DNA of 64,000 bases from Rhodobacter sp. SY28-1 (GCF_005222785.1 NZ_STGH01000002.1:744001-808000); one strand, 5' to 3'. Numbered from the stretch's first letter, positions 53,821-62,289 are shown. Notes: generated by a model from the sequence alone, not told the origin. Numbers and translations: made by a program.

Positions 53821-54443
53821 TTGAACCTCACCACGCTTTCCGGCACCTGGCCGGGGTCTTCGGCGTCGATGTTCACGCCCTGGAAGGCGGCCATGCGCCG
53901 GGAATAATGGTCGCGGACAAAGAGGTTAAGCCCGCAATGGCTGCACTTGAACGGGTCGGTCGCCACGTTTTCGGTGATCCCCTTGCAGTGCACACACTGC
54001 ACGCGGCGCAGGGTGGAGCCCCGGTGTTCCTTCTGGATCGAAGCGAAGGGGAAGCCCGTGCCCATGATCTCACGCTCGGCCTGGCCGATCAGGCTTTCGG
54101 TGCCCGCCAGATAGAACTGCGTCCCCATATGCGCATCCGACAGCACCCGCACCAGACGCGGCAGCAGCGCCGGAATGGTCGGCGCGCGGAAGAACTGCGC
54201 CGCGCCGAGGCCCTCCAGCTTCGCCGAAAGATCAGTCCCCGTCGGGCCAGGGCAATACATCACATGCGCGCTGCCCAGGATTTCCGAACGGTTGTTCGCC
54301 TTTGCCAGCATGTCGGTCACCGCATCGGCCCCCGCGCAGTCGGCGACGATCACATGCAGCTTGCCCGGACGGGCCTCAAGCGGCGCATAGACCGGGCGCG
54401 ACTTGATCGAAGGGGCGTCGATGGGGGTCAGGTCGACTTTCAC
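53817..54443 (-). CDS. dmmA: Dimethylamine monooxygenase subunit DmmA
   Basis: 208 residues. A Rossmann-like N-terminal part with YLAGTESLIGQAEREIMG, then a C-terminal zinc-ribbon-like module with CVHC (150-153) and CSHC (167-170) followed by GLNLFVRDHYSRRMAAFQGV. This arrangement matches the DmmA family, found only beside the reductase and DUF3445 genes. Its exact job in the enzyme is not known to me. It lies 53 bases after dmmD and overlaps dmmB. Confidence 0.88.
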   Translation of the reverse strand: MKVDLTPIDAPSIKSRPVYAPLEARPGKLHVIVADCAGADAVTDMLAKANNRSEILGSAHVMYCPGPTGTDLSAKLEGLGAAQFFRAPTIPALLPRLVRVLSDAHMGTQFYLAGTESLIGQAEREIMGTGFPFASIQKEHRGSTLRRVQCVHCKGITENVATDPFKCSHCGLNLFVRDHYSRRMAAFQGVNIDAEDPGQVPESVVRFK

Positions 54444-54496
54444 GGGGCAGTTCCCTTGGGAAGAAAGGGGCCCACCCGCAGGCAGGCCCCAAAAGA

Positions 54497-55633
54497 TCAG
54501 TCCTTGGCAGTCCGACGCTTCTTTTCCACGTCATAGAACGGCAGCGGGGCCGACACCGCCTTCAGCGGGCCATGCGTTCCGCAGCGCACTTCAACCTCGG
54601 TGCCATTGTTCGCGCAATCGACGTCCAAGCGGGCAATCGCGACGACCCAGTCGTTCAGCGGGGAATACATCGGTTGGGTGACCACGCCGATCTTCTTGCC
54701 GTCCTTGTAGATCGGCGCATTGCCCGGGACCTTCTTGCCCTCGAACTTCAGGCCCGAGATCTTGAAGCGTTCCTTGCCCTGCAGCCGGTAATGCTCCTCC
54801 GCCCCGCGGAAGCCGGTCTTGCCCTTGGTCACGGTCCAGTCGAGGCCAAGCTCCCACAGGGTATCCCCCGGGCCTTCATTCTCGAACGGGTACATTTCCG
54901 AGTTGTCGAACGGGAAGAACAGCAAGTAGCTCTCGGCCCGCAGCATATCCAAGGTGGTGAAGCGGCAGGGGATGATCCCCATGCTGGCGCCTTCCTCAAG
55001 GATGCGGTCCCAGATTTCGCCCGCGTCCTGGCCGCGGCAGAAGATCTCGTACCCCCGCTCGCCGGTATAGCCGGTGCGCGACAGGGTGATGGGCTTGCCG
55101 AACAGCATCGCCGGCATATGGCCCATGTAGGGCAACGCGCGCACGCCGGGGATGTGTTTTTCCAGGTAGTCCACCGCCAAGGGCCCCTGCAACGACAGGT
55201 CATGCAGGTTATCATCGAAGCGGATCGACACATCGCGGCCCGTCGCGGCCATTGTCAGCTGCTCATGCCCCTGGCCCGAGCCATGCACGACGGTGTAAGA
55301 GTTCGGCCCCATCCGGTAGATGATGCAGTCGTCGATGAACTTGCCCGCATCGTTCAGCATGCAGGCGTAAAGCGACTTGCCGGGGGCGATCTTCTCCGGG
55401 TCGCGGGTCGTGGCGCGATCAATGACATGCGACGCCGCGTGCCCGGTGATGTGCACCTTCTTCAGGCCCGACACGTCCATCAGCCCCGCCTTGGTGCGGA
55501 TCGCCATGTATTCGGCGTTCGGGTCGCCCTTGGAATAGGACCAGGCCGTACCCATCCCGCTCCAATCTTCCAGGTTCGACCCCAAGGCGCGGTGGCGGTC
55601 CATGAGTGCCGAGAAACGCCAGGAATTCGTCAT
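54497..55633 (-). CDS. dmmD: Folate-dependent aminomethyltransferase-like protein DmmD
   Basis: 378 residues, GcvT family alone without the DUF1989 part. Blocks: NDAGKFIDDCIIYRMG, LSRTGYTGERGYEIFCRG and WELGLDWTVTKGKTGFRG. Expected to bind tetrahydrofolate and take up formaldehyde released by dimethylamine demethylation, giving methylene-THF. First gene of the dmmDABC-regulator operon. Its leader (55634-55740) holds TTGCTTTCTGGCGGG on the coding strand, a weak match to the motif at tmm and amtB. Confidence 0.9.
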   Translation of the reverse strand: MTNSWRFSALMDRHRALGSNLEDWSGMGTAWSYSKGDPNAEYMAIRTKAGLMDVSGLKKVHITGHAASHVIDRATTRDPEKIAPGKSLYACMLNDAGKFIDDCIIYRMGPNSYTVVHGSGQGHEQLTMAATGRDVSIRFDDNLHDLSLQGPLAVDYLEKHIPGVRALPYMGHMPAMLFGKPITLSRTGYTGERGYEIFCRGQDAGEIWDRILEEGASMGIIPCRFTTLDMLRAESYLLFFPFDNSEMYPFENEGPGDTLWELGLDWTVTKGKTGFRGAEEHYRLQGKERFKISGLKFEGKKVPGNAPIYKDGKKIGVVTQPMYSPLNDWVVAIARLDVDCANNGTEVEVRCGTHGPLKAVSAPLPFYDVEKKRRTAKD

Positions 55634-55740
55634 GCGCAGTCCCTCCCAGTGGGCTTTGATTTTCGCCGAGTGTCAGGCGATTCCCGCCAGAAAGCAATAA
55701 TGAAGTGCAACAATCTTTCTTGTCAGAAAACATTCGCCCA

Positions 55741-55772
55741 AAGAAAAGGCCGCCCCGAAGGACGGCCTTTTC
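55741..55772. terminator. Terminator after the APC permease gene
   Basis: AAAGAAAAGGCCG, an imperfect inner stem with a CGAA loop, and CGGCCTTTT. The A-run on the plus strand gives the T-run of the minus-strand permease transcript. Nearly symmetric, so it may work both ways. It separates the permease from dmmD. Confidence 0.8.
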
Positions 55773-55790
55773 CAGTCGGTCAATCAGGCA

Positions 55791-57554
55791 TCAGCCCGGC
55801 AGGACGAAGAACCAGTTCGACCAAAGCACCACGCACGCGCCAAGGATCAGGGCAAGGTAGGGCAGGAAGCCCGCCTTCTTCTCACCCATTTCGCCATAGG
55901 CCAGGCCCATGTCTTCGTAGGCCTCTTTCGGGAACTTGCCGCCATCCACGATGTAATGGCGATACCAGAACACCGGGAAGATGAAGGCCGCGAAGATCAG
56001 CCCCGACCACAGCGCGTTCTCATAGCCCCAGACCTTGGCACCAGCGCCCAGGAACAGGGCGTTGACGAAGGCCAACAGCGTGTTCACCCCGATCAGCCAG
56101 GTCGGCGCCTTCCACGGACGCTCCATGTGGGCGCTGTCGATGCGGTGGATCCAGCCGGCATTAAGGTTCAGGAAGTTGAACAGGATGTAACCGACGTTCG
56201 AGATCGCAAGCACATAGAAATAGCCACCGACGTCCGAGGCCAGCGCCAAGAGGATCACGTTGAAGGCAAAGTCCGTCCACATCGCATTGCGCGGTGCGCC
56301 GTGGCTGTTGACCTCGCCCAGGTACTTCGGCAGCCAACCATCGCGGCTGCCCTGATACAGCGTCCGCGACGACCCGGCCATCGCGGTCATGATCGACAGG
56401 AACAGCGCCATGATCATCAGGATGACGAAGACATGGGTCACCAGCGGGTTGTCGCTGATCATGTTGCCCAGCGCCTCGCCGATGCCGGTGCCGTCGACGA
56501 TGCCAGCAGCCAGCATCCCCTCTTGCCCCAGAACCCCCTGGAACGAGAACGGGATCAGGAAGAAGAACACGACGCACAGAAGGCCCGAATAGAAGATCGC
56601 CCGGAACGTGTCGGTCTTGGGGTCCTTCAGTTCCCGGGTATAGCAGACCGCGGTTTCAAAGCCGTAGGTCGACCAGGCCGCGATATAAAGACCGCCCAGG
56701 AACAACGTCCAGCCGCCGATGTTCCATTCACCGTCCACACCCGAATAGGCAGCGGTCGGCGGCACCAGATTGGTGACGTTCATCCAGTTGATCGCCCCGG
56801 TCAGGATCGGCACCAGACCGACCAGCAGCAGGGGCACCAGCACGATGATCGCCAGCCATTTCTGCGCGCTGGCGGTCGAGGCGATGCCCCGTTCCTGGAT
56901 CATCAGGATGATCAGCATCAGGATCACGCCGATCACGAAGGTCGAGTTGAAGTGCAGCGTGCCAAGGCCCGGAATGGTAATGGCGAAGGCTTCCCAGCCC
57001 CGGAACGCGGGCGTCAGCGCCGCAACGCCGTCAGCCGCCGCAACCGCATTGATCGCGTCCTGCACCGCGGTTCCGGCATTCGCGGCCATGTAGTCGATGA
57101 CACTTTGCGTCTCGGCCGTGTAGCTGGCGATGTTTGCCGTGACCCAGTCCAGCACCGGCTGGCTGTCGGCCAAGGGGATCGGGAACAGGGCGTTCAGGAT
57201 ATATCCCGCCGCAATCGCGCAGCCGAGCGACAGAACGGGAGACCAGGCGAACCAGTTGCACCAGACCGACAGGGGCGCGATCAGCTTGCCATAGCGCAGC
57301 CAGGCCGTCGCGCCATAGACCGAGGTTCCGCCCGACTTGTTGCCGAACATCCCCGCCATTTCGGCATAGGTGAAGCTTTGCAGGAACCCCATCACCATCG
57401 AGATCATCCAGACCAGGAAGGCAAGCTTTCCAGTCGTTCCGGCAATACCGCCGATCGAGAACAGCACCAGCGGCGGCACACCTGCCGCAACCCAGAAGGC
57501 GCCTTTCCACGTCAGCGCCCGGACCATCTGGCCCGATCCAGTTTCAGTCGTCAT
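55791..57554 (-). CDS. APC-superfamily permease
   Basis: 587 residues, twelve or more membrane helices, with two longer extracytoplasmic loops (about 130-190). Motifs: PPLVLFSIGGIAGTTGKLAF at helix 1 and YIAAWSTYGFETAVCYTRELKDP in the central transport core, typical of amino-acid/polyamine/organocation carriers. In the methylamine gene clusters of related bacteria a permease of this sort is present, so import of a methylated amine or of glutamate-type product is likely, but the substrate is not proven. It has its own leader of 370 bases and a terminator. Confidence 0.87.
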   Translation of the reverse strand: MTTETGSGQMVRALTWKGAFWVAAGVPPLVLFSIGGIAGTTGKLAFLVWMISMVMGFLQSFTYAEMAGMFGNKSGGTSVYGATAWLRYGKLIAPLSVWCNWFAWSPVLSLGCAIAAGYILNALFPIPLADSQPVLDWVTANIASYTAETQSVIDYMAANAGTAVQDAINAVAAADGVAALTPAFRGWEAFAITIPGLGTLHFNSTFVIGVILMLIILMIQERGIASTASAQKWLAIIVLVPLLLVGLVPILTGAINWMNVTNLVPPTAAYSGVDGEWNIGGWTLFLGGLYIAAWSTYGFETAVCYTRELKDPKTDTFRAIFYSGLLCVVFFFLIPFSFQGVLGQEGMLAAGIVDGTGIGEALGNMISDNPLVTHVFVILMIMALFLSIMTAMAGSSRTLYQGSRDGWLPKYLGEVNSHGAPRNAMWTDFAFNVILLALASDVGGYFYVLAISNVGYILFNFLNLNAGWIHRIDSAHMERPWKAPTWLIGVNTLLAFVNALFLGAGAKVWGYENALWSGLIFAAFIFPVFWYRHYIVDGGKFPKEAYEDMGLAYGEMGEKKAGFLPYLALILGACVVLWSNWFFVLPG

Positions 57555-57781
57555 TCCCTCTCTCCTGTTGGACGGGCAGACCGACCTTGGGCTTATCGTT
57601 GCCCGTCTTGCCGGATGCCCTGTTGGGTGTTTTGCGCCAGATCGTCGTGAGCTCTCGTCCGCTCCTCAGCCTTCGCCATCCGGCGCAGAATCGTGTCAGG
57701 CCAGCCTTTCCTGCAACCCGATGTCGCGAAGAAAGCACGGACTCTCGCACAAGGCGAGAAAAATTTTATCTAGGCGAATAT

Positions 57782-57800
57782 TTGTTTCCCGGCGAAACAA
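57782..57800. promoter_or_regulatory. Inverted repeat TTGTTTC-CCGGC-GAAACAA
   Basis: Perfect 7-base arms with a 5-base centre. It holds the complete form of a motif, TTTGTTTCnnnGCGA, that also appears 95 bases before the tmm and amtB start codons. Candidate operator of the amine regulator; 228 bases from the permease start. Confidence 0.5.
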
Positions 57801-57828
57801 GGCGCAGGCGCGCAAAGCGCACCATGCC

Positions 57829-57871
57829 CAAAAACTGCGCGGACCCGGAGGGGGCTTCCCTCCGGGTCCGC
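57829..57871 (-). terminator. Terminator of the amtB transcript
   Basis: On the minus strand: GCGGACCCGGAGGG, a short loop, CTCCGGGTCCGC, then GCAGTTTTT. One of the longest stems in the window, 55 bases after the stop of the small protein. Confidence 0.88.
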
Positions 57872-57925
57872 AGTTCACCCGATGCGGGCCGCTCGGTCAA
57901 GTCGGCCCGCGCTGTCGGCCCCAGA

Positions 57926-58090
57926 TTACCCCGCCTTGCGGTAGGCCGCCTTTTCATGCCGGGCGCCCGCCACAAGCGCGACGATGCACAGAAGCATCGA
58001 CAGGCCCAGCCAGATGCCTTCGGTCCCCTGTCCGGCGTAATAGGCGCCCTCGACAGCGGCCCAGTCGGTGATTGTCGTTCCGATCAGCAT
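57926..58090 (-). CDS. Small single-helix membrane protein with amtB
   Basis: 54 residues from the ATG at 58088-58090: MLIGTTITDWAAVEGAYYAG, then QGTEGIWLGLSMLLCIVALV, then a basic tail AGARHEKAAYRKAG. AAGGAGA sits 6 bases upstream, an excellent ribosome site, and the start lies only 13 bases after the amtB stop. One membrane helix (about 26-42), C-terminus cytoplasmic by charge. A small partner or regulator of the transporter is likely but unproven. Too short for many gene finders. Confidence 0.82.
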   Translation of the reverse strand: MLIGTTITDWAAVEGAYYAGQGTEGIWLGLSMLLCIVALVAGARHEKAAYRKAG

Positions 58091-58103
58091 TGCAGGTCTC
58101 CTT

Positions 58104-59492
58104 TCACTCGGCAGGGGTTGCAGGCGCGGGTCTTGCGCCCAGGAACTCGGGGTAGGCCTCGACCGGGACCTTGACCTTGTCCAGGCCCAGGATTTCAGCC
58201 GAGTTCGGCACGCGCAGCATCCCCAGCTTCTTCAGCGCCAGCGATACCAGGTAGCCCGGGATGAAGCCCAAGGCCGCCATCACCAGCGCGCCCACGACCT
58301 GACCATACAGCGTGATGGTCGGCGCGCCTTCGGCGGTCAGCGACGGATAGCCACTGGCGAAGATGCCAACGGCGATCACACCCCACAGCCCCACCACGCC
58401 ATGCAGCGCCACCGCGCCCACCGCGTCGTCGATCCGCAGTTTTTCGACATATCCGGCGACCAGCGGCATGATGACCCCGCCAATCATCGCGATGACGAAG
58501 GCCATCGGCGGCCAGTACAGGTCCAGCCCACCGGCGACCGAGATGATGCCACCCAGCGCGCCGGACATCATCCAGAACGGGTCATGCGTCATCACCCAGG
58601 CCGCAATCGCGCCCCCGGCAAAACCCATCAGGATGTTGAAGGTCATCGCCGACAGGGTCACGGGCGTGCCGTAGATCGTGTGGAAGATGCCTTGTCCCCA
58701 GCTCCACGGCTCACCCGGGAAGATCACGCAGCCCATCAGGAACCCCCAGAAGCCCGCGATGATCAGCATCAGCCCGACCAGCGCCGCCGGCATCGAATGG
58801 CCCGCGATCGCGTTGGCTGACCCGTCCGCATTGAACTTGCCGATCCGCGCGCCAAGGTTGATGAGGACCCCCAGCGTAAAGAATCCCGCGATGGCGTGCA
58901 CGACACCCGAGGCGCCGAAGTCGTGATAGCCGAGCGCAGTCACCAGCCAGCCATCCGCATGCCAGCCCCAGGCCGCGCCCAGGATCCAGACAAAGCTGCC
59001 CAGCACGATGGCCAGGATGGTGAAGCCCACGATCTGGATGCGCTCGATCAGGCTGCCGGACATGATGCTGGCCGTCGTCGCCGCAAACATCGCAAAGGCA
59101 CCGAAGAACACCCCCGTCGCGCTGTCGGCCACGTTCGGGCCCATCACGGACCCCGCGGGGTTCGCCGCGCCAATCGCATACTCAAGTCCCGAAGTCCCCA
59201 GCGGGCCCGGTGCCATGCTGAATCCGGTCGGGAAGGCCCAGTAGATGAACCATCCGGCATAGTAGAAAGTCGGGATGATGAAGGCGAAGGCGAGGATGTT
59301 CTTGATCCCCGAGGCCAGTGCGTTCTTCGCGCGCGAGGCTCCCATCTCGTAGGACAGGAACCCCGCGTGGATCAGGACCATCAGCGGGATGGTCAGCCAG
59401 TAGAAGGTCTCGGCCGTGGTCCGGTTCAGCCCGGCCATGCCCTCCTTCATGCTGGCAAGCTCCGCCGTGAGGGCGGCAATCTGTTCTTCCAT
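58104..59492 (-). CDS. amtB: Ammonium transporter AmtB
   Basis: 462-residue trimeric channel protein with 11 membrane helices. An N-terminal hydrophilic part of about 30 residues (EEQIAALTAELASMKEGMAG) is unusual. Family signatures: YHDFGASGVVHAIAGFFTLG (pore His), GGLDLYWPP and DDAVGAVALHGVVGLWGV (second His). Without a glnK gene next to it, and set beside tmm, it may carry methylammonium or recover ammonium freed by amine breakdown. Its leader holds a TTTGTTTC motif and an inverted repeat. Confidence 0.95.
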   Translation of the reverse strand: MEEQIAALTAELASMKEGMAGLNRTTAETFYWLTIPLMVLIHAGFLSYEMGASRAKNALASGIKNILAFAFIIPTFYYAGWFIYWAFPTGFSMAPGPLGTSGLEYAIGAANPAGSVMGPNVADSATGVFFGAFAMFAATTASIMSGSLIERIQIVGFTILAIVLGSFVWILGAAWGWHADGWLVTALGYHDFGASGVVHAIAGFFTLGVLINLGARIGKFNADGSANAIAGHSMPAALVGLMLIIAGFWGFLMGCVIFPGEPWSWGQGIFHTIYGTPVTLSAMTFNILMGFAGGAIAAWVMTHDPFWMMSGALGGIISVAGGLDLYWPPMAFVIAMIGGVIMPLVAGYVEKLRIDDAVGAVALHGVVGLWGVIAVGIFASGYPSLTAEGAPTITLYGQVVGALVMAALGFIPGYLVSLALKKLGMLRVPNSAEILGLDKVKVPVEAYPEFLGARPAPATPAE

Positions 59493-59586
59493 GCAAACAC
59501 TCCCCAGCTGGTACGCCCCCGTTTCATCCCGGGGCTGATGGAAAGCTTAGGCGGGTGCGGGCCTGCATACAGGGAAGGGAAGCAAC

Positions 59587-59601
59587 TTTGTTTCGTGGCG
59601 A
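59587..59601 (+). promoter_or_regulatory. TTTGTTTC motif before amtB
   Basis: TTTGTTTCGTGGCGA, 12 of 15 bases as at the permease (57781-57795: TTTGTTTCCCGGCGA). It starts 95 bases before the amtB ATG, reading opposite to the gene. Confidence 0.42.
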
Positions 59602-59617
59602 GTCGATCTTTCGACAT

Positions 59618-59642
59618 ATTGTGACCAAAGTTTCGTCACAAT
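59618..59642. promoter_or_regulatory. Inverted repeat ATTGTGAC-9 bases-GTCACAAT
   Basis: Perfect 8-base arms, about 125 bases upstream of the amtB start and 90 bases after the tmm stop. It contains TGTGA and TCACA but with 11 bases between, not the six of a CRP site. Candidate control element for amtB. Confidence 0.5.
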
Positions 59643-59682
59643 CGAATACACCTGCCCGAAGATTCAGCACTCTCGAGTCCGG

Positions 59683-59712
59683 AAAGAAAAAGGCCCCGGA
59701 ATAATCCGGGGC
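59683..59712 (-). terminator. Terminator of tmm
   Basis: On the minus strand GCCCCGGA-TTAT-TCCGGGGC followed by CTTTTTCTTT. Perfect 8-bp stem, 22 bases after the tmm stop. Confidence 0.88.
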
Positions 59713-59733
59713 TTTTGAAACCTGCAAGAGCTC

Positions 59734-61077
59734 TCAGTTCTTCAGATAGCTCTCCATCGAATCCTCCAGCGCGTCCTTCCAAGGCGTGTGGTGGATCGGG
59801 GCCATCGTGCCGGTAATCACCGACTTGTAGGCGTTGTTGCGGAAGGCCATGATGTCCTGCTTCTTGTGCTCTTTCCACTCGAAGAAGGCCTCGCAGGCGC
59901 CGTCCACGTCGAAGGACGGATAGTCCGTCTCGGCGATCAGTTCCTTCACATAGTCGCCCTGATAGTGGATCGCATCGTGGGCATCCTTGCCCGCATCCTC
60001 ATGCGCCACCCGGTCCTCGACGTCCTTCAGAAGCACCGCCTTGTCGGTCGGGATCTTGATCTTGCCCATGATCGCATCGCGCACCCACCAGGCCTGCGCG
60101 TCGAACATGTTGAAGGTGAACCACTGGTCCTGCATCCCGATGTAGAACAGCTTCGGATTGTGGACCCAGGCAACGCCCTTATACAGATCCGCCGTCGCCA
60201 GCCGGTTCGCCGTCTTCAGCCGCAGATCGTCGGGCAGGAACGGGAAATGGTGCTTGTAGCCGGTGCACAGGATGATCGCGTCCACCTTCTTCGACGTGCC
60301 GTCCGCGAAATAGGCGGTGTTTTCGTCCACCCGCTCCAGCTTCGGCACTTCTTTCCAGTTCGACGGCCAGTCAAAGCCCATCGGCGCATTGCGATAGGCC
60401 ACCGTGATCGACTTCGCGCCGTACTTCCAGCACTGCGACCCGATATCCTCAGCCGAATAGGACGACCCCAGGAGGAGCAGGTCCTTGCCCGCAAACTCGC
60501 GCGCGTCGCGGAAGTCATGGGCGTGCAACACGCGGCCGTTGAACTTGTCGAAACCCGGGTATTCCGGCACGTTCGGCACGCTGAAGTGGCCAGAGGCCAC
60601 CACGACATTGTCGAACTCCTCGGAATACATCCGGTCGTTCTTCAGATCATGCACCGTGACGGTGAAGTTGCCCGTGTCCGCGTTGTAATTGACCATGCGG
60701 ACCGTGGTCGAGAAACGGATCCAGTCGCGGACGCCGGCCTTCTTCACCCGGCCCTCGATATAGTCGAACAGCACGGCCCGCGGCGGATAGCTGGCGATCT
60801 GCTTGCCGAAATGCTCCTCGAAGGAATAGTCGGCGAATTCCAACCCCTCCTTCGGGCCGTTCGACCACAGATAGCGGTACATGCTGCAATGGACCGGCTC
60901 GCCGTGTTCATCAAGGCCCGTGCGCCAGGTATAGTTCCACAACCCGCCCCAGTTCGACTGCTTTTCAAAGCAGACCACTTCGGGAATGTCCTCGCCCTTG
61001 GCCTTTGCCGACTGGAACGCGCGCAGTTGCGCAAGCCCCGACGGGCCCGCCCCGATGACCGCGACTCGTTTCTTCAT
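59734..61077 (-). CDS. tmm: Trimethylamine monooxygenase
   Basis: Flavin-containing monooxygenase that uses NADPH and O2 to oxidise trimethylamine to TMAO. 447 residues from the ATG at 61075-61077 with GGAGGA four bases upstream. FAD motif [11 protein letters not shown] (9-19), the FMO identifying motif [11 protein letters not shown], the NADPH motif [12 protein letters not shown], and the later [11 protein letters not shown]. Length and the motif set match bacterial Tmm, not the Baeyer-Villiger type. Tdm (47.4 kb) would use the product. It has its own promoter region and terminator. Confidence 0.94.
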   Translation of the reverse strand: MKKRVAVIGAGPSGLAQLRAFQSAKAKGEDIPEVVCFEKQSNWGGLWNYTWRTGLDEHGEPVHCSMYRYLWSNGPKEGLEFADYSFEEHFGKQIASYPPRAVLFDYIEGRVKKAGVRDWIRFSTTVRMVNYNADTGNFTVTVHDLKNDRMYSEEFDNVVVASGHFSVPNVPEYPGFDKFNGRVLHAHDFRDAREFAGKDLLLLGSSYSAEDIGSQCWKYGAKSITVAYRNAPMGFDWPSNWKEVPKLERVDENTAYFADGTSKKVDAIILCTGYKHHFPFLPDDLRLKTANRLATADLYKGVAWVHNPKLFYIGMQDQWFTFNMFDAQAWWVRDAIMGKIKIPTDKAVLLKDVEDRVAHEDAGKDAHDAIHYQGDYVKELIAETDYPSFDVDGACEAFFEWKEHKKQDIMAFRNNAYKSVITGTMAPIHHTPWKDALEDSMESYLKN

Positions 61078-61171
61078 GTCTTCCTCCGGATGTTGGCTTT
61101 TCGTTACGCCCAAGGCGCTATCTTTTTCCGCCAGCCTAGGGGCAGAGTTGCGCCTGTGTCAAATCTTCTTC

Positions 61172-61186
61172 CTGCTGTGAAACAAA
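61172..61186 (-). promoter_or_regulatory. TTTGTTTC motif before tmm
   Basis: On the minus (coding) strand TTTGTTTCACAGCAG. Starts 95 bases before the tmm ATG, the same distance as the copy before amtB though in the opposite sense. Confidence 0.42.
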
Positions 61187-61257
61187 TTCGGCCCGCAGCG
61201 GCACTGGCCGCCGGGGCCGATTCACAACCGTTGCTTGAATTCTAGGCGCAAGCGCGG

Positions 61258-61671
61258 TCAACGGGCAATGGTCACCGTGCAATGCGCCCGCGTTGCCACT
61301 TCGCTGGCGACCGAGCCCAGCACAAGCCGCTGCAGCCCCCGCTTGTCGCCCGTGCCCATGACGATATGTGTGTATCCGTTCTGCTCGGCATAGGCGATGA
61401 TTGCCGGCGCCGCCTCGCGGGCCACGACCTCGATGGTGCCGACATCTGCGGCACCCTCCTTGCGGGCCAGCGCCTCGGCATCGGCCAGCAGCTTCTGCAC
61501 CTGATCGGGCTGCCAGTGGCTGATCGTCGGCCCCCGCACCCCGCCATGGGCGATGTTCACGGCGCAGATGGTCAGATGGCCCCCCGTCGCCTTCGAGACC
61601 TCGGCCGCAAGGATGACCCCTACAGTTCCGTGGTCGCTTCCATCGGTGGGGCAAAGTATCTTGCTTGTCAT
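61258..61671 (-). CDS. Universal stress protein UspA family
   Basis: 137 residues. Opens MTSKILCPTDGSDHGTVGVI. The ATP-binding pattern GTGDKRGLQRLVLGSVASEV near the end is of the G-x2-G-x9-G-(S/T) kind, so it probably binds ATP. Start at 61671; another in-frame ATG upstream lacks a ribosome site. An FNR-type box lies 60 bases before the start, which suggests induction at low oxygen. Located between tmm and gmaS but with no obvious chemical role. Confidence 0.9.
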   Translation of the reverse strand: MTSKILCPTDGSDHGTVGVILAAEVSKATGGHLTICAVNIAHGGVRGPTISHWQPDQVQKLLADAEALARKEGAADVGTIEVVAREAAPAIIAYAEQNGYTHIVMGTGDKRGLQRLVLGSVASEVATRAHCTVTIAR

Positions 61672-61730
61672 GATGTCCGATCCCTTCACAATTTCTGGAC
61701 ACCACCAACCATGAAACACCGCCCTTTGCC

Positions 61731-61744
61731 TTGACCTGCGTCAA
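61731..61744. promoter_or_regulatory. FNR/FnrL-type box TTGACCTGCGTCAA
   Basis: TTGA-6 bases-TCAA, the core of the FNR consensus, extended to CTTGAC-4 bases-GTCAAG. It sits between the divergent usp and cupin genes, 60 bases from the usp start and 37 from the cupin start. Confidence 0.6.
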
Positions 61745-61749
61745 GAAAG

Positions 61750-61765
61750 TTTACCTGCAGGTAAA
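61750..61765. promoter_or_regulatory. Perfect palindrome TTTACCTGCAGGTAAA
   Basis: 16 bases, fully symmetric, 15 bases before the cupin ATG and 6 bases from the FNR-type box. A strong candidate repressor site. The regulator is not identified. Confidence 0.6.
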
Positions 61766-61780
61766 ATCCCGGAGCCCGCC

Positions 61781-62143
61781 ATGAAACCCATTGCCCCGCA
61801 AGACCGCCGGATCGCCAATATCCATACGGCCTCTTTCAAGCCTTTCGTCTACCCCGACGGTGTTGCCCTGGGGGATGCGGTCCTGCAACTTGACGACAAC
61901 CGCGAACTTGGCACGGGCTTCCATGTCTACCGAATGCCCCCCGGCATGACGACGCGCGGGCATCGCCACAACGGGGACGAGCAGTTCCTGATCCTGGAAG
62001 GCGAGTTGCACGAAAGCGACGGCACCATCCTGCGCACCGGGGACATGGTCTTCTACCGCGACGGGACCGAGCACAATTCCTACACGCCGAACGGCTGCCT
62101 GCTGGCGGTCCACATCGCCGCGCCCGAGACGCCGGTAGAGTGA
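61781..62143 (+). CDS. Cupin domain protein
   Basis: 120 residues, single cupin barrel. Motif 1 is MTTRGHRHNGDEQFLILEGEL with the two histidines and the glutamate, and motif 2 is LRTGDMVFYRDGTEHNSYTPNG with the final His, so metal binding is likely. Function unknown; it may be a dioxygenase-like enzyme or a sensor. GGAG before the ATG. It reads opposite to its neighbours, usp and gmaS, and a palindrome sits just upstream. Confidence 0.87.
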   Translation: MKPIAPQDRRIANIHTASFKPFVYPDGVALGDAVLQLDDNRELGTGFHVYRMPPGMTTRGHRHNGDEQFLILEGELHESDGTILRTGDMVFYRDGTEHNSYTPNGCLLAVHIAAPETPVE

Positions 62144-62144
62144 A

Positions 62145-62171
62145 CAAAAGCCCCGGATTGCTCCGGGGCCA
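62145..62171 (-). terminator. Terminator of gmaS
   Basis: On the minus strand GCCCCGGA-GCAA-TCCGGGGC followed by TTTTGTTC. Perfect 8-bp stem, 138 bases after the gmaS stop and against the cupin 3' end. Confidence 0.78.
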
Positions 62172-62289
62172 GTCGGGGGTTCAGGTCAGGCAAGGCGGGC
62201 CTTGCGGCGGGAAATCCACCCGCTGCAAGGTGTTAAGATTTGGTGTACGTCCGCGACCAAGCCATTGATACTGCTGGCATAGCCGCGTT

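Larger units (their letters stand above)
57555..57925. promoter_or_regulatory. Upstream region of the APC permease
   Basis: 371 bases with no gene. From the permease outward it holds an AT-rich block (57765-57785), an inverted repeat (57782-57800), and the terminator of the amtB transcript (57829-57871). The promoter of the permease should lie between 57560 and 57780. A short inverted pair, CTCGC-5 bases-GCGAG, lies at about 57743-57757. Confidence 0.5.

Noticed and set aside
58104-58174. Possible phage or IS traces in the methylamine region
   Set aside because: No transposase, integrase or terminal repeats were found in 47-64 kb; composition is even.
59493-59733. Sigma-54 or NtrC sites before amtB
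   Set aside because: I looked for TGGCAC-5 bases-TTGC and TGCACC-type palindromes on both strands and found none convincing.
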